This document shows, one piece after another, positions 48,511-57,252 of a DNA stretch of 64,000 bases (within the stretch, counting starts at the first letter, position 1; every line of letters begins with the position of its first letter). A program made the translations under genes and the position numbers. This stretch comes from Skeletonema tropicum (Eukaryota > Bacillariophyta > Thalassiosirophyceae > Thalassiosirales > Thalassiosiraceae), in NCBI GenBank assembly GCA_037178625.1, contig CM074141.1:1054001-1118000 (forward strand). The letters are read 5' to 3'. The notes under the pieces were generated by a model, which saw nothing but the letters and a program-made list of their open reading frames with translations, was not told the origin of the DNA and did not search any database.

Positions 48511-48845
48511 GATCTGCTCCTGGGTGATATTTTGCCGCACCGCAGGATCCGCTCCTGGGTGATATTTTGCCGCACCGCAGGATCAGCTCCTGGGTGATAT
48601 TTTGCCGCACCGCAGGATCAGCTCCTGGGTGATATTTTGCCGCACCGCAGGATCCGCTCCTGGGTGATATTTTGCCGCACCGCAGGATCAGCTCCTGGGT
48701 GATATTTTGCCGCACCGCAGGATCAGCTCCTGGGTGATATTTTGCCGCACCGCAGGATCAGCTCCTGGGTGATATTTTGCCGCACCGCAGGATCAGCTCC
48801 TGGGTGATATTTTGCCGCACCGCAGGATCAGCTCCTGGGTGATAT
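48511..48845. repeat. Tandem repeat, 35 bp x about 9.5
   Basis: Unit GATCAGCTCCTGGGTGATAT followed by TTTGCCGCACCGCAG, repeated with only A/C changes at one position (GATCAG/GATCCG). It lies near the PBS end of the large LTR element, where a leader or gag start would be. It is preceded by a looser series of CTGGCTCCTTGCAG repeats (48265-48410). Open frames through it on both strands are repeat by-products. Confidence 0.92.
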
Positions 48846-49276
48846 CTGTTTCCAGCTCCACGTCTAGTGGTGCCTATCCGTCAATAGTTAGTTTGGGCCA
48901 ATTCCTTTTATGCAGACGGGGGCATTCCTCCCCAGCAGGGCCGATTTATTTATCGCCAGCATTCCTCGGCGATGGTTGTTGATATCCCAGGTGTCCTTAC
49001 TGGAGGGCCAATTATTATGCCGGCGTCCTCGGCAATTCATTATATCGATATCGAATCTCTTTCCTCCTTTCCTCCCGCATTCCTCGGCAAATTCTTATCG
49101 CTCCTCCCAGTCAAATATAACCTCAGTGAACTGGTTCCATTTCCTCATACTTATTATGTCCGCGTTCCTCCCCGTCGGAGAATAGAATAAATATTGTCAT
49201 CATTTTCTCCCCGTATTCTATTCTTTTCGAACGCTGCCATCGTAGATACAGCCGTGAGAATGGCTGTCTGATAAAC

Positions 49277-49449
49277 CGATTCGTTTCTCACTCTACGTTA
49301 ATGATTACGTAATATACAGACTAATCAGTACTACTGCGATAACATCAACTAATAATATAATTACATGGTAAGGATACATAACAAGGATAAAGATGGTGAG
49401 AAGTGAGTGATCGTCTAAGGGAATGAGACGTTCCGTGCTACACGAAACG
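49277..49449 (-). repeat. LTR (5' LTR in element orientation)
   Basis: Second copy of the 173-bp direct repeat. Directly followed by GTTA and the rest of the interrupted 5' LTR of the small element. Confidence 0.9.
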
Positions 49450-49597
49450 GTTAGATTACACGTACGTAGATACAAGTAGAGTACGGAAATACTCTAATCA
49501 TTATCTTTTATCTCCTATCTAATCTATCAATAGCATCGATTGGAAGTAGGGAGATCGAGGATACTAACAGGTTATAGAGCCTATACAATCACCAACA

Positions 49598-50674
49598 ATG
49601 AAGTTCATTTATGCCATAATTCCATTTGTGAATTTGGCAACCAACGAATTTGTTGGCGGCGCAACTCATGCGCTATTAAACAAAATTGTCATTGCCACAC
49701 CTCCACAAGGTACATGCCATGACAATATTATTAACGGAGCAACAACACTACGTGTAGATTCACCAACATTTATCAGTGACACACCTCCTACAAAGCAAAC
49801 AACATCAATTAGGTACTTACCAGTCGACGACGCCGACGATGTGTACGCAGCCCATGATAACATGCTACACAACTTGGATACTCTTATTAACACCTTTGAC
49901 GACTCTGAGCAATCTACTCAGTATGAACCATTTAATTATGAAGACAGTGACGAGTATGAGGAATTAGTAGAAACTCTTCCACAACTCCAACACGACCTGG
50001 AAACAGCGGGGAAGATTTTTTTAGCAGCAACTCAGCGAAATCATATTGCATTTGAGGTTGAGGACGAATACAATACTGATGAAGAAGAGAGTTTCATGAA
50101 GCTTGAACCGAAGGTTGAGGAAGAATACAATACTGATGAAGAAGAGAGCTCCATGAAGCTTGAACCGACTGAGGTTACAGCAGCGGATATAGTGCTGAAT
50201 GATAGCGCGCAGAGGACTCGTATTGGAACTAACAAAATTGAAATTGAGCAGTGGAATTGTGTTGAAACTAAGACAACTGAAGTTGAGCAGAGGAAACGTA
50301 TTGGAACTCAAACAACCGATGTTAAGCAGCGGAACTGTATTGGAACTAAGACAACCGATGTTGAGCAGAGGAAATGTATTGGACCTAAGATGAACGATGT
50401 GGATCAGCAGAATATTATTGGAACTAACTCTGGAGTGCAGGCAAAACCGTGGTCGTTTATGATTGACGAAGGTTACCTAGTGGCTGATATTCCCGTTACC
50501 TTAATGCATTCAGGCGATCAAATGGGTCTGTATGGTAGCCAGTGGAATCCTGGGATCGACCGGGGTAACCCAGATGATTCAGTTACAAAAACAACCCTTG
50601 ATTACCCCAATGATGTTGGAGACAACTTGGTCACGTCACTCATTGTAAAGTGGACTTCCTTTGTCCTTTATTGA
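49598..50674 (+). CDS. Unknown ORF inside the small copia-like element
   Basis: 358 aa, the only long frame between the LTRs. N-terminus MKFIYAIIPFVNLATNEFVG is hydrophobic. The centre has two kinds of internal repeat: an EYNTDEEES-x-MKLEP unit twice (about residues 155-190) and a T-x-TDVEQR-x-C-IGTK-type unit five times (about 205-275). The C-terminus contains FMIDEGYLVADIPVTLMHSG. No gag zinc knuckle, protease, integrase or RT motif is visible. The frame is intact. It may be a rearranged host fragment or a gag-like protein of a new kind; I cannot assign a function. Confidence 0.5.
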   Translation: MKFIYAIIPFVNLATNEFVGGATHALLNKIVIATPPQGTCHDNIINGATTLRVDSPTFISDTPPTKQTTSIRYLPVDDADDVYAAHDNMLHNLDTLINTFDDSEQSTQYEPFNYEDSDEYEELVETLPQLQHDLETAGKIFLAATQRNHIAFEVEDEYNTDEEESFMKLEPKVEEEYNTDEEESSMKLEPTEVTAADIVLNDSAQRTRIGTNKIEIEQWNCVETKTTEVEQRKRIGTQTTDVKQRNCIGTKTTDVEQRKCIGPKMNDVDQQNIIGTNSGVQAKPWSFMIDEGYLVADIPVTLMHSGDQMGLYGSQWNPGIDRGNPDDSVTKTTLDYPNDVGDNLVTSLIVKWTSFVLY

Positions 50675-50863
50675 AAGGATAGAGATGCTATTTGGTACAA
50701 TCCGATATCGACTACGTGATATCGAATTGTGGGGGGGTGTTAGATTACACGTACGTAGATACAAGTAGAGTACGGAAATACTCTAATCATTATCTTTTAT
50801 CTCCTATCTAATCTATCAATAGCATCGATTGGAAGTAGGGAGATCGAGGATACTAACATCAAC

Positions 50864-51213
50864 TTGATGCATGTTATTAATTCCTACGCATGTATCCAAA
50901 TTCTGGTGAGATCTTTTTTCTAGCAGACCTCTTATAGAGACTGACCTTTTTAAGGTCAATTTTGCAAAACTCTCTCTTCTCTCTCTTCTTGTTTTGCAAA
51001 ATGAGGTCGACTCGAATACGATACTTAGGTATTGTAGCATAAAGGATAGAGAGGAGCTTTGAGAGGAGCTTTGAGAGGATCGGATGTAATAGGATGTTGT
51101 TGTTGCGCTCGCCTCCACCTCCACCACCCTCCACAGTCCTCAAGCTCAAGCCCACATGCCCATGCTTGCAAGTAGAGCTCTAATTGAGTGGAACATTTAA
51201 AGGATAGTATCGC
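50864..51213. other. Upstream region of the intact GPDH copy
   Basis: Resumes the pre-insertion locus right after the TCAAC target duplication. It contains a GAGAGGAGCTTT doublet near 51050 and CCTCCACCTCCACCACC near 51110. Presumed promoter/5' region; no gene. Confidence 0.4.
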
Positions 51214-51249
51214 ATGGTGGCTGGTAGCTGCTTCACAACCCATATCGTA

Positions 51250-52745
51250 CCGCTGCTGCTGCTGTTGTTGTTGCTCTCTCTTCGCCTCTCCTCTTCTTCG
51301 AGCTTGGAATCATCTCACCAAAAAGCAACAACACCAACAACAACACCCATCATGGAGAAAGAACAAATCTGCATCATCGGATCAGGAAACTGGGGGTCAG
51401 CAATAGCCACCGTCGTAGGGAGGAATGCACAGCGTCTCCCCTTCTGCCATGATGAAGTGCGCATGTGGGTATTCGAAGAAGACGTACAAATAACCAACCC
51501 CGAAAACAACCAACCACAAACTGCCAAACTAAGTAATGTAATCAATGAACAACATGAAAACATCAAGTACCTACCTGGAATCAAACTCACAACAAATGTT
51601 CGAGCCATACCCAATCTACAAGAGGCTGTGAGAGATGCCACCGTGTTGATATTTGTATTACCACATCAATTCCTACCAAAGTTACTCCCGACAATTCGTG
51701 CCCATGTCAATCCAGCTCGGTGTCATGGAGTTAGTTTAATCAAGGGATTGGACTTTGATGCAGATACCAAACTACCAGTGCTGATTTCCAAGTCGATCGA
51801 GAAAACAATGGGAAACCAATTTCGATGTGGTGTATTAATGGGAGCCAATGTAGCAGATGAGGTGGCAAGACAACGAACATGTGAGTCTACCTTGGCATGT
51901 GACTTTGGAAGCGATATTGAAAATGAACGGATTCGACAAATATTTCATGAGGAACACTTTTTTCGTGTATCACGGATAAGTGATGTCGCAGGGGCGGAGG
52001 CATGTGGTGCACTCAAGAATATTGTAGCATTGGGAGCGGGCTTTGTGGATGGGTTGAGTTTGGGTGGGAATACGAAAGCGGCACTTTTGCGTATTGGGCT
52101 TGTGGAGATGACGAAATTTTGTACTATGTTCTTTGAGGGAGTAGAAAAGGGTACATTTATGGAAAGTTGTGGTGTTGCAGATCTCATTACTACGTGCTAT
52201 GGAGGTAGAAATAGAAAATGTGCGAACGAATTTGCCAAACGGCGTGGAGTTGACTCGACATACTGGGACTCTGAAAGCTGTATCAAGCTTTGGAGTGCAA
52301 TTGAAAGTGAACTGTTGAATGGACAAAAGCTACAAGGGACTTTGGCGGCACATGAAGTTTACAATCTACTCGAGGCTCGCAATTTACTGCAGGAATTCCC
52401 TCTTATGACTGTTATATATGAGATTACGTTCAAAGGAAAACCTGTCAATACTATCACAGACGGAATAAGGACTCACACTGAGTCTGCTGCTATTCCACTT
52501 TCGAAGCTTTAAAAATAATCTAATAAGCTATTGGACTACGAAAAGACATTGATTCGCTCAAAGATATCTTCTTGGCACAGTGGACAGCGTTGAAGCTCTG
52601 CACGGTGTCCACAATCGTTACAGACGCATAAATGACGACATGGCATCAAAACTACTTCCTTTGGGCTCTCCATACAAATCACGCACTGTTCCTCATCTTT
52701 AAGTTGTTGTTGTTCCTTCTCCATTCGTTCTTGGATTTTTTTCCG
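51250..52745. repeat. Right arm of inverted GPDH+RING duplication
   Basis: Mirror of 40875-42430; this arm keeps both genes intact in the portion shared. Identity starts near the CTGCTGCTGTTGTTGTTGCT run (51254) and ends within the coiled region of the RING gene. Confidence 0.85.
51352..52512 (+). CDS. NAD-dependent glycerol-3-phosphate dehydrogenase
   Basis: 386 aa from MEKEQ (ATG 51352); an in-frame ATG at 51214 would add a 46-residue hydrophobic leader (long Leu run, then Ser-rich) that could be a signal peptide, so both starts are possible. NAD-binding GSGNWGSAIA at about 10-19; HENIKYLPGIKLT; VFVLPHQFL-type strand; [17 protein letters not shown]; the catalytic-lysine region [32 protein letters not shown]; and the C-terminal substrate domain. 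It reduces dihydroxyacetone phosphate to glycerol-3-phosphate for glycerolipids or glycerol osmolyte synthesis. The frame is intact while its mirror copy is broken. Confidence 0.93.
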   Translation: MEKEQICIIGSGNWGSAIATVVGRNAQRLPFCHDEVRMWVFEEDVQITNPENNQPQTAKLSNVINEQHENIKYLPGIKLTTNVRAIPNLQEAVRDATVLIFVLPHQFLPKLLPTIRAHVNPARCHGVSLIKGLDFDADTKLPVLISKSIEKTMGNQFRCGVLMGANVADEVARQRTCESTLACDFGSDIENERIRQIFHEEHFFRVSRISDVAGAEACGALKNIVALGAGFVDGLSLGGNTKAALLRIGLVEMTKFCTMFFEGVEKGTFMESCGVADLITTCYGGRNRKCANEFAKRRGVDSTYWDSESCIKLWSAIESELLNGQKLQGTLAAHEVYNLLEARNLLQEFPLMTVIYEITFKGKPVNTITDGIRTHTESAAIPLSKL

Positions 52746-52778
52746 CGAAAGGGGAGTCGTACGACAACAGACGGCCAT
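52536..52778 (-). CDS. Short RING-finger (IAP-type RING-HC) protein, possibly truncated
   Basis: 80 aa ending with the RING: CVICMESPKEVVLMPCRHLC, then CNDC and CPLC, all eight zinc ligands present (C-x2-C, C-x-H-x3-C-x2-C, C-x2-C). The preceding KIQERMEKEQQQL coil resembles the end of a longer coiled region. RING-HC domains of this type recruit E2 for ubiquitin transfer. The small size and the proximity to LTV1 (175 bp) suggest that the 5' part was lost at the duplication edge. The stop lies 24 bp from the stop of GPDH (convergent). Confidence 0.7.
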   Translation of the reverse strand: MAVCCRTTPLSRKKIQERMEKEQQQLKDEEQCVICMESPKEVVLMPCRHLCVCNDCGHRAELQRCPLCQEDIFERINVFS

Positions 52779-52954
52779 TTTTCATTTCCACCAATCTCAT
52801 GTTCTTTGAAAAGCAGCCGCAGCTTTCATAAGTAGGTCAGTAAAAGTAGCAGCAGCCACTATCTCTCTCAAATAGTTGCTTCTGCGTATTGTAACAAAGC
52901 ATATTGAAACTACCAAGTGCCGGTACATAGAACTATATAAGTAAAGTATCCATC

Positions 52955-54756
52955 ATGGGCAAAAAGAAATCATTCATCGACAAAAAGACCGCCAGCGTCT
53001 ATCACGTCGTCCGTCGATCCCAACGAGATGTGGGCACCGAAGCCACAGCCGAAACACTCTCTGATTTCGTACTGATGCCCAGTCCAGAGAATGCACAACG
53101 AGAGCAGCTCCGAGAACACGAGAGGCAGCAGGTAGAGGCAGAGGCAGCAGCGACAAGAAGCCAACCAAAGAAGAAGAAGACAACAACAACAAACTTTGAC
53201 GATCTAAAAGATCACATTGCTCGAGCTGGACTTCTCGATCAAACTGCCACAACGTACTCCAAATACACCAAACCAATCCAAGCAGATGGATTATTCGTCC
53301 CCTCAGATAATAATGAGTTTTTTGCATCATCCGCAGAAGATAATAATGGACAGTTGCTCACTGATACATCCAAAAATCATCTCGATACGGCACTCCAAGA
53401 AGCCATGGAGATACACGAGGTGGGACGAATGTTGGACTCCATCGCCCTGACTCCAGATTGTATGGATGAGGATATGGCACGTGCACTCTTTGAAGATTTT
53501 GAGGAGGATGAGTTTGAAGAAATTTTGGATGATTTTTGCTTGACTGCCAATCAGGAGGTGTTGGAAGAGGATGATGGAGCGAATAATGGTGATGATGAAT
53601 GGCGTAGCAGCCGAATTTAACTTTGAGCAACATGTGCAAATGTTGATGGAGAAGGCACGTGCGCAGGAGAATGGTGGGGATGTTGGTGGAAGAGAGATTG
53701 AGGATGAGGATGACTTCTTTGGTGGGATGACTCCGCTGCATGAGCGGGAGGAGGAGGAGGAGGAGGAGGAGGATGGTGAGGATAACTATGACTATGACCA
53801 GTACGGAGAGGAAGAAGACTAGCTTTGATGGCGAATTTCATGATGACGAGACGGAAGACAACTACGCCAAGCCCATTGGTGGAGAGCAACAACGCATCCT
53901 ATGCCAAAAGTTCGAGGAGGCACTTCTTGAGTATGATTCTGATGATGTAGGAGATCTCGATGAAGAATGTGAAGAGATTGTTGGGTCACGCCCTTTGGAG
54001 GGTGATGCTCAGTTGGAAGCAGCACTAAACGAAGTTCCTGACTGAGAAGGAAGACGATGTATTGATAGAAGGGACCAAAAAGGATGATGACAAGAAGAGA
54101 ACAGGTGGCAGTGGATTCTCGGCCTTGGTAGACAAACGAATGGTACATGCAAGTGAACTGGATAAGGATATGGACCCATCAAAAACACTGCTAGTAAACA
54201 TTGAAGAAAGCAAGAGGCAAATGCAGGCAGATCTAGCAGATGCAGATGCTATTTTGGCAAATCCTGAAATGGACCTCCCTCCCGAAGAAATCTTGATTGA
54301 TGGAAAGAGTTACTTCTCACAAACATCACGCAATCCGTGGGACTGCGAGAGTATTCTATCAACAGTATTCCAACTTGGACAACAACCCTGTGGTTATTGG
54401 AAAATCAAAGAGACGCAAGGGCAAAAAGAAGAAGAAAAATTTCGCAGATGACGAATCCAGGATTCCAGAGGATGAACCTGTGCAGATTAAACTGTCCAAT
54501 AAAACAGGTCTTCCACTTGGAGTGTTTGATAACTATCACCAGTCACAAAACCCGGAGGACGATCACTTATGGATATGGTGAAACTGATACATTCCTTAGT
54601 GTCAATAAGGGTGAAGCTCGAAATAAGGCAGAATCCAAAATGGACAAGAAAATTAGAAAGATGACAGTCAAGGAGGAACGAAAGATCTGTCGCATGCAAA
54701 AGAAGATGATGAAAGAAGCATTCAAGGAAGAATTTCAGAAGAGAGGCACAGGCTGA
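52955..54756 (+). CDS. LTV1: LTV1, 40S subunit assembly/export factor; five +1 frame changes
   Basis: The start MGKKKSFIDKKTASVYHVVR is the typical Ltv1 N-terminus. Further Ltv1 blocks: FALED/EDFEEDEFEEILDDF; EFNFEQHVQMLMEKA; FEEALLEYDSDDVGDLDEE; WDCESILSTYSNLDNNP (split by a frame break); and the basic C-terminal helix KAESKMDKKIRKMTVKEER. Ltv1 is an export/assembly factor of the 40S subunit. No intron is apparent. The coding frame moves 2-0-1-2-0-1 along the gene: breaks at about 53575-53605, 53800-53820, exactly 54034, exactly 54365, and about 54553-54575. Each is +1; the two exact ones need one base skipped (G at NEFL and at LST-YSNL) with no residue missing. A conserved housekeeping gene with five same-direction breaks is unlikely to be a simple pseudogene. 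Confidence 0.85.
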
Positions 54757-55283
54757 AGTCGTTCGATGCTGTTGGTGGTACATCAGTCTTTAGGTATACA
54801 TGATAATTAATCTGTAATGTACCAGTTTCTTTATTGCTACTTATTGTATTACCATCACGGCTGAACTTAGCTGATGGCCGGCAGGCACCCATAACTACGC
54901 CAATATTAGCCCGATTTTAATGATTCCAAGAGCAGTATTATTCTCAGTAGGGTGGTAGTGAAGAGTCTGCCCAATATTATGCTGTGATTCCATTGCCAAC
55001 AGTCGACGAAAAGGGTATTGCTGTCTCACGGGTGTCAGCATCTTTGTGAAAATCACTAACAAAAAAACACCGGCTACCTATGGTTTGTACGTAGGAATGG
55101 TATAGTTGCACGTTTTAGTACATATGCGTGAAGATACTCGGAAACTACATGAAATTTGTAATTCGATTTCCTTTTGACCTCGAATTATAGATTATTGCAT
55201 CTTTGAACACTATCACACCAAAGTTTTGTACTTTTTGATCTCAGAAATCCCGTATCGAAATCTGTTCAGATTTGGCCGCTTCT
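54757..55283. other. Spacer, no gene seen
   Basis: About 530 bp of A/T-rich sequence after LTV1, without ORF or recognised repeat, up to the foldback element. Confidence 0.45.
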
Positions 55284-56438
55284 GGAAGACCCCCTACCTA
55301 TATATGAGATGAGGCCTTTGGTGTAAAGACAGTGTGACTTGCTAGATAATGAAACTTATGAAACTTGTGTCACTATGTGGATTTACGAAAGGCCTCGTTT
55401 GGCGATCCAACGCATGAAAAGCGGTATTCAACGCTGTCTCATCTAGGGACACTCAGGGACACTCACCGCGAGTGTCCCTGAGTGTCCCTCACTGTCCCCG
55501 AGTGTCCCTGAGTATCCCTGAGTGTCCCTCACTGTCCCTGAGTATCCCTGAGTGTCCCTGAGTGTCCTCGCCAATTTTACCATCACTAATCACTACACGC
55601 ACCATCACCATAGATCACCATGCTACACATCATAGAAGTACCTATCTATCACAAACTTCTATGCACTACAGATAGATAGATTATTTTAGTCACTACTCTC
55701 TAGACACCGGTGTCAGTAGAGAAAGAAGAATTTAAACCCTACACAAACACACCATGTATAGATTTAGACGCCTCCAGCATTGCACATGACAGCGCACCAG
55801 TCAATCAGACGACGATGGGAGCGAGAGTGAAGAATGCATTGATATCTCATCTTCTTCATCAAACTCAAACGATCACCTTTTCTCCGACTCTTCCGCTGCT
55901 TCAAACTCTTCCGCCTCATCATCAAGCGACAGCGAATCAGACGAAAGTGAATCAGACGAAGTAGATTGTCTATTGTACCAGGAGCCTTGAAAATGCGCTC
56001 TCTGGAGAATGACGACAGCGACAGCAATCCAACTGCTAGCTCTAATGACTCTGATTGTGATATTGTCGAGATTGTGTTCAAGCAATGCTTGCCACGTCTG
56101 ATTCGAGCATGGTGATGGTGCGTGTAGTGATTAGTGATGGTAAAATTGGCGAGGACACTCAGGGACAGTACCTAGGGACACTCAGGGACAGTAGGGACAC
56201 TCAGAGACAGTGAGGGACACTCAGGGATACTCAGGGACACTCGGGGACACTCGGGGACACTCAGGGACACTCGCGGCGAGTGTCCCTGAGTGTCCCTAGA
56301 TGAGACAGCGTTGAGTACCGCGTTTCTTGAGTTGGATCGCCAAACGAGGCCTTTCGTAAATCGCACATAGTGAAGAGAGTTTCATTAGCAAGTCACACTG
56401 CCTTTACACTGAAGGCCTCATCTCATAGGGGGTCTTCC
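55284..56438. mobile_element. Foldback-type element, 1155 bp, ~330-bp inverted arms
   Basis: Left arm about 55284-55623 and right arm about 56106-56438 are inverted copies: GGAAGACCCCCTA (left end) mirrors TAGGGGGTCTTCC (right end), and both arms hold AGGCCTCGTTTGGCGATCCAA, a CTGTCTCATCTAGGGACACT segment, and a run of 10-bp GTGTCCCTGA-type repeats, each ending at CTCGCCAATTTTACCATCAC. The arms differ by small indels, so the element is not brand new. The ~480-bp loop contains the LTR-end piece at 55670-55732 and an acidic/Ser-rich minus-strand frame without known motifs. No transposase. Confidence 0.85.
55670..55732 (+). repeat. LTR-end fragment matching the left edge of the window
   Basis: Matches 398-456 with a few mismatches (for example ACCGGTGTCAG versus ACCTGTGTCAG). 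It lies in the loop of the foldback element. Here it is not followed by a PBS, so it may be a solo or 3' LTR end. Confidence 0.6.
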
Positions 56439-57252
56439 TGGTGAGGTAGGAACGTATTTTAGGCCGGGGCCAATAACTATAAATTTATTGTTTTCTGATG
56501 GAAGAAGACATGATCAAATCGATTTCAACTTGTCCGGTCGTTCAAATTGATCACATATAACATGCTAAACGCGATGCCAGTATTGAGTTTTTTGGACGCC
56601 ACATGTTTGTTAGCACTTTTGATAGTAACTCTATTGTCGCTTCGCGTCACAAAGAGTTAATCTCGAGAAGTATCTCTCATATGTAAGCTTATCATGAGTA
56701 AGTATCAGGTGAGGGAATGGATTCTCTCTAGCTAGAGATAGAGGTCTAGAGATATGTGTAAGTACCGTACATTACCAGAGAGGAGGATAATGCATGATTA
56801 AAAAAGGATAATCTTTCCCTGTGAATCCTGTGAAAAGTGACCTGTCCTAATTACGGTACTCAGTCCCTATCACGGCAATCACATTTCACAAAAGATTCAC
56901 AAGCGTTCCACTTTTAATCGTGTGAAACCAGACCGACCTCATTACGGTATTCACAATCTTCACAGGATTCAAAGGAGAAAGTGACATGAAAAACTCTCAA
57001 TAAAAATAGACAACCTTGCTTTTAGTAGACCTTAAATAAATACAAAGTTAATCTTGCTTTTAGTAGACCTTACTTACCTGGGCACTTCAAAGAATCTGGA
57101 CCTTACTTCCAACAACCGGGATGGAACTCCCAGCAATCTTTGTCCTACATGCAATAGACGTTGCTTGCTTACTTGGGCCGGTGCCAACAAAAAATCGAAC
57201 ATATGGAACACACTTACATAAGTAGGAGTAACATTAACAGCAGCGAAAGATC
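56439..57252. other. Spacer upstream of the TPR/AAA ATPase
   Basis: No gene. It holds the small inverted-repeat element at 56822-56971 and a short direct repeat (CCTTGCTTTTAGTAGACCTTA near 57011, repeated near 57052). Confidence 0.5.
56822..56971. mobile_element. MITE-like element, 150 bp, 13-bp perfect inverted ends
   Basis: TGAATCCTGTGAA (56822-56834) is the exact reverse complement of TTCACAGGATTCA (56959-56971). The inverted match extends imperfectly outward (CTTTCCC / GGAGAAAG). The interior holds an ATTACGGTA direct repeat. No coding capacity. Confidence 0.5.

Larger units (their letters stand above)
42912..49449 (-). mobile_element. Large degenerate copia-type LTR element (LARD-like), inserted in the 5' LTR of the small element
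   Basis: Direct 173-bp terminal repeats at 42912-43084 and 49277-49449 read identically. A 4-bp target duplication GTTA flanks it (42908-42911 and 49450-49453), inside the TGTTAG start of the host LTR. Its coding strand is minus: pol remnants lie at 43736-43090, a PPT-like CACGGGGAG precedes the left LTR, and GGTTTATCAGACAGCC next to the right LTR resembles a Met-type PBS. LTR ends are CGATTCG/CGAAACG instead of TG/CA. Most of the 6.2-kb interior has no long ORF, is C/T-rich on the plus strand and holds several tandem repeats. Identical LTRs with a ruined interior suggest recent movement by enzymes supplied in trans. Confidence 0.85.
42907..50858 (+). mobile_element. Small copia-like LTR retroelement, ~1.41 kb, split by a later insertion
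   Basis: Two 121-bp LTRs with TGTTAG...CTAACA ends: the 5' LTR is 42907 plus 49450-49569 (42908-42911 duplicated by the later insertion), and the 3' LTR is 50738-50858. They look identical. The element is flanked by a 5-bp target-site duplication TCAAC (42902-42906 and 50859-50863). A PBS-like GGTTATAGAGCC follows the 5' LTR at 49571, close to the initiator-Met type, and a polypurine tract GTGGGGGGG precedes the 3' LTR. It has no gag/pol, only one ORF (49598-50674). Non-autonomous (TRIM/LARD-like). Everything between 42912 and 49449 is a second element. Confidence 0.92.

Noticed and set aside
48360..48715. Minus-strand ORFs with periodic CGKISPRSGSCG peptides, possible secreted repeat protein
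   Set aside because: Direct translation of the 35-bp minisatellite (35 is not a multiple of three, so three frames cycle); no start context or flanking coding signal.
48511..48845. CRISPR-like array (35-bp repeated units)
   Set aside because: Units are contiguous with no spacers, and the genome is eukaryotic.
43740..49270. tRNA or small RNA genes in the retroelement interior
   Set aside because: No convincing A-box/B-box pair or cloverleaf could be traced by eye.
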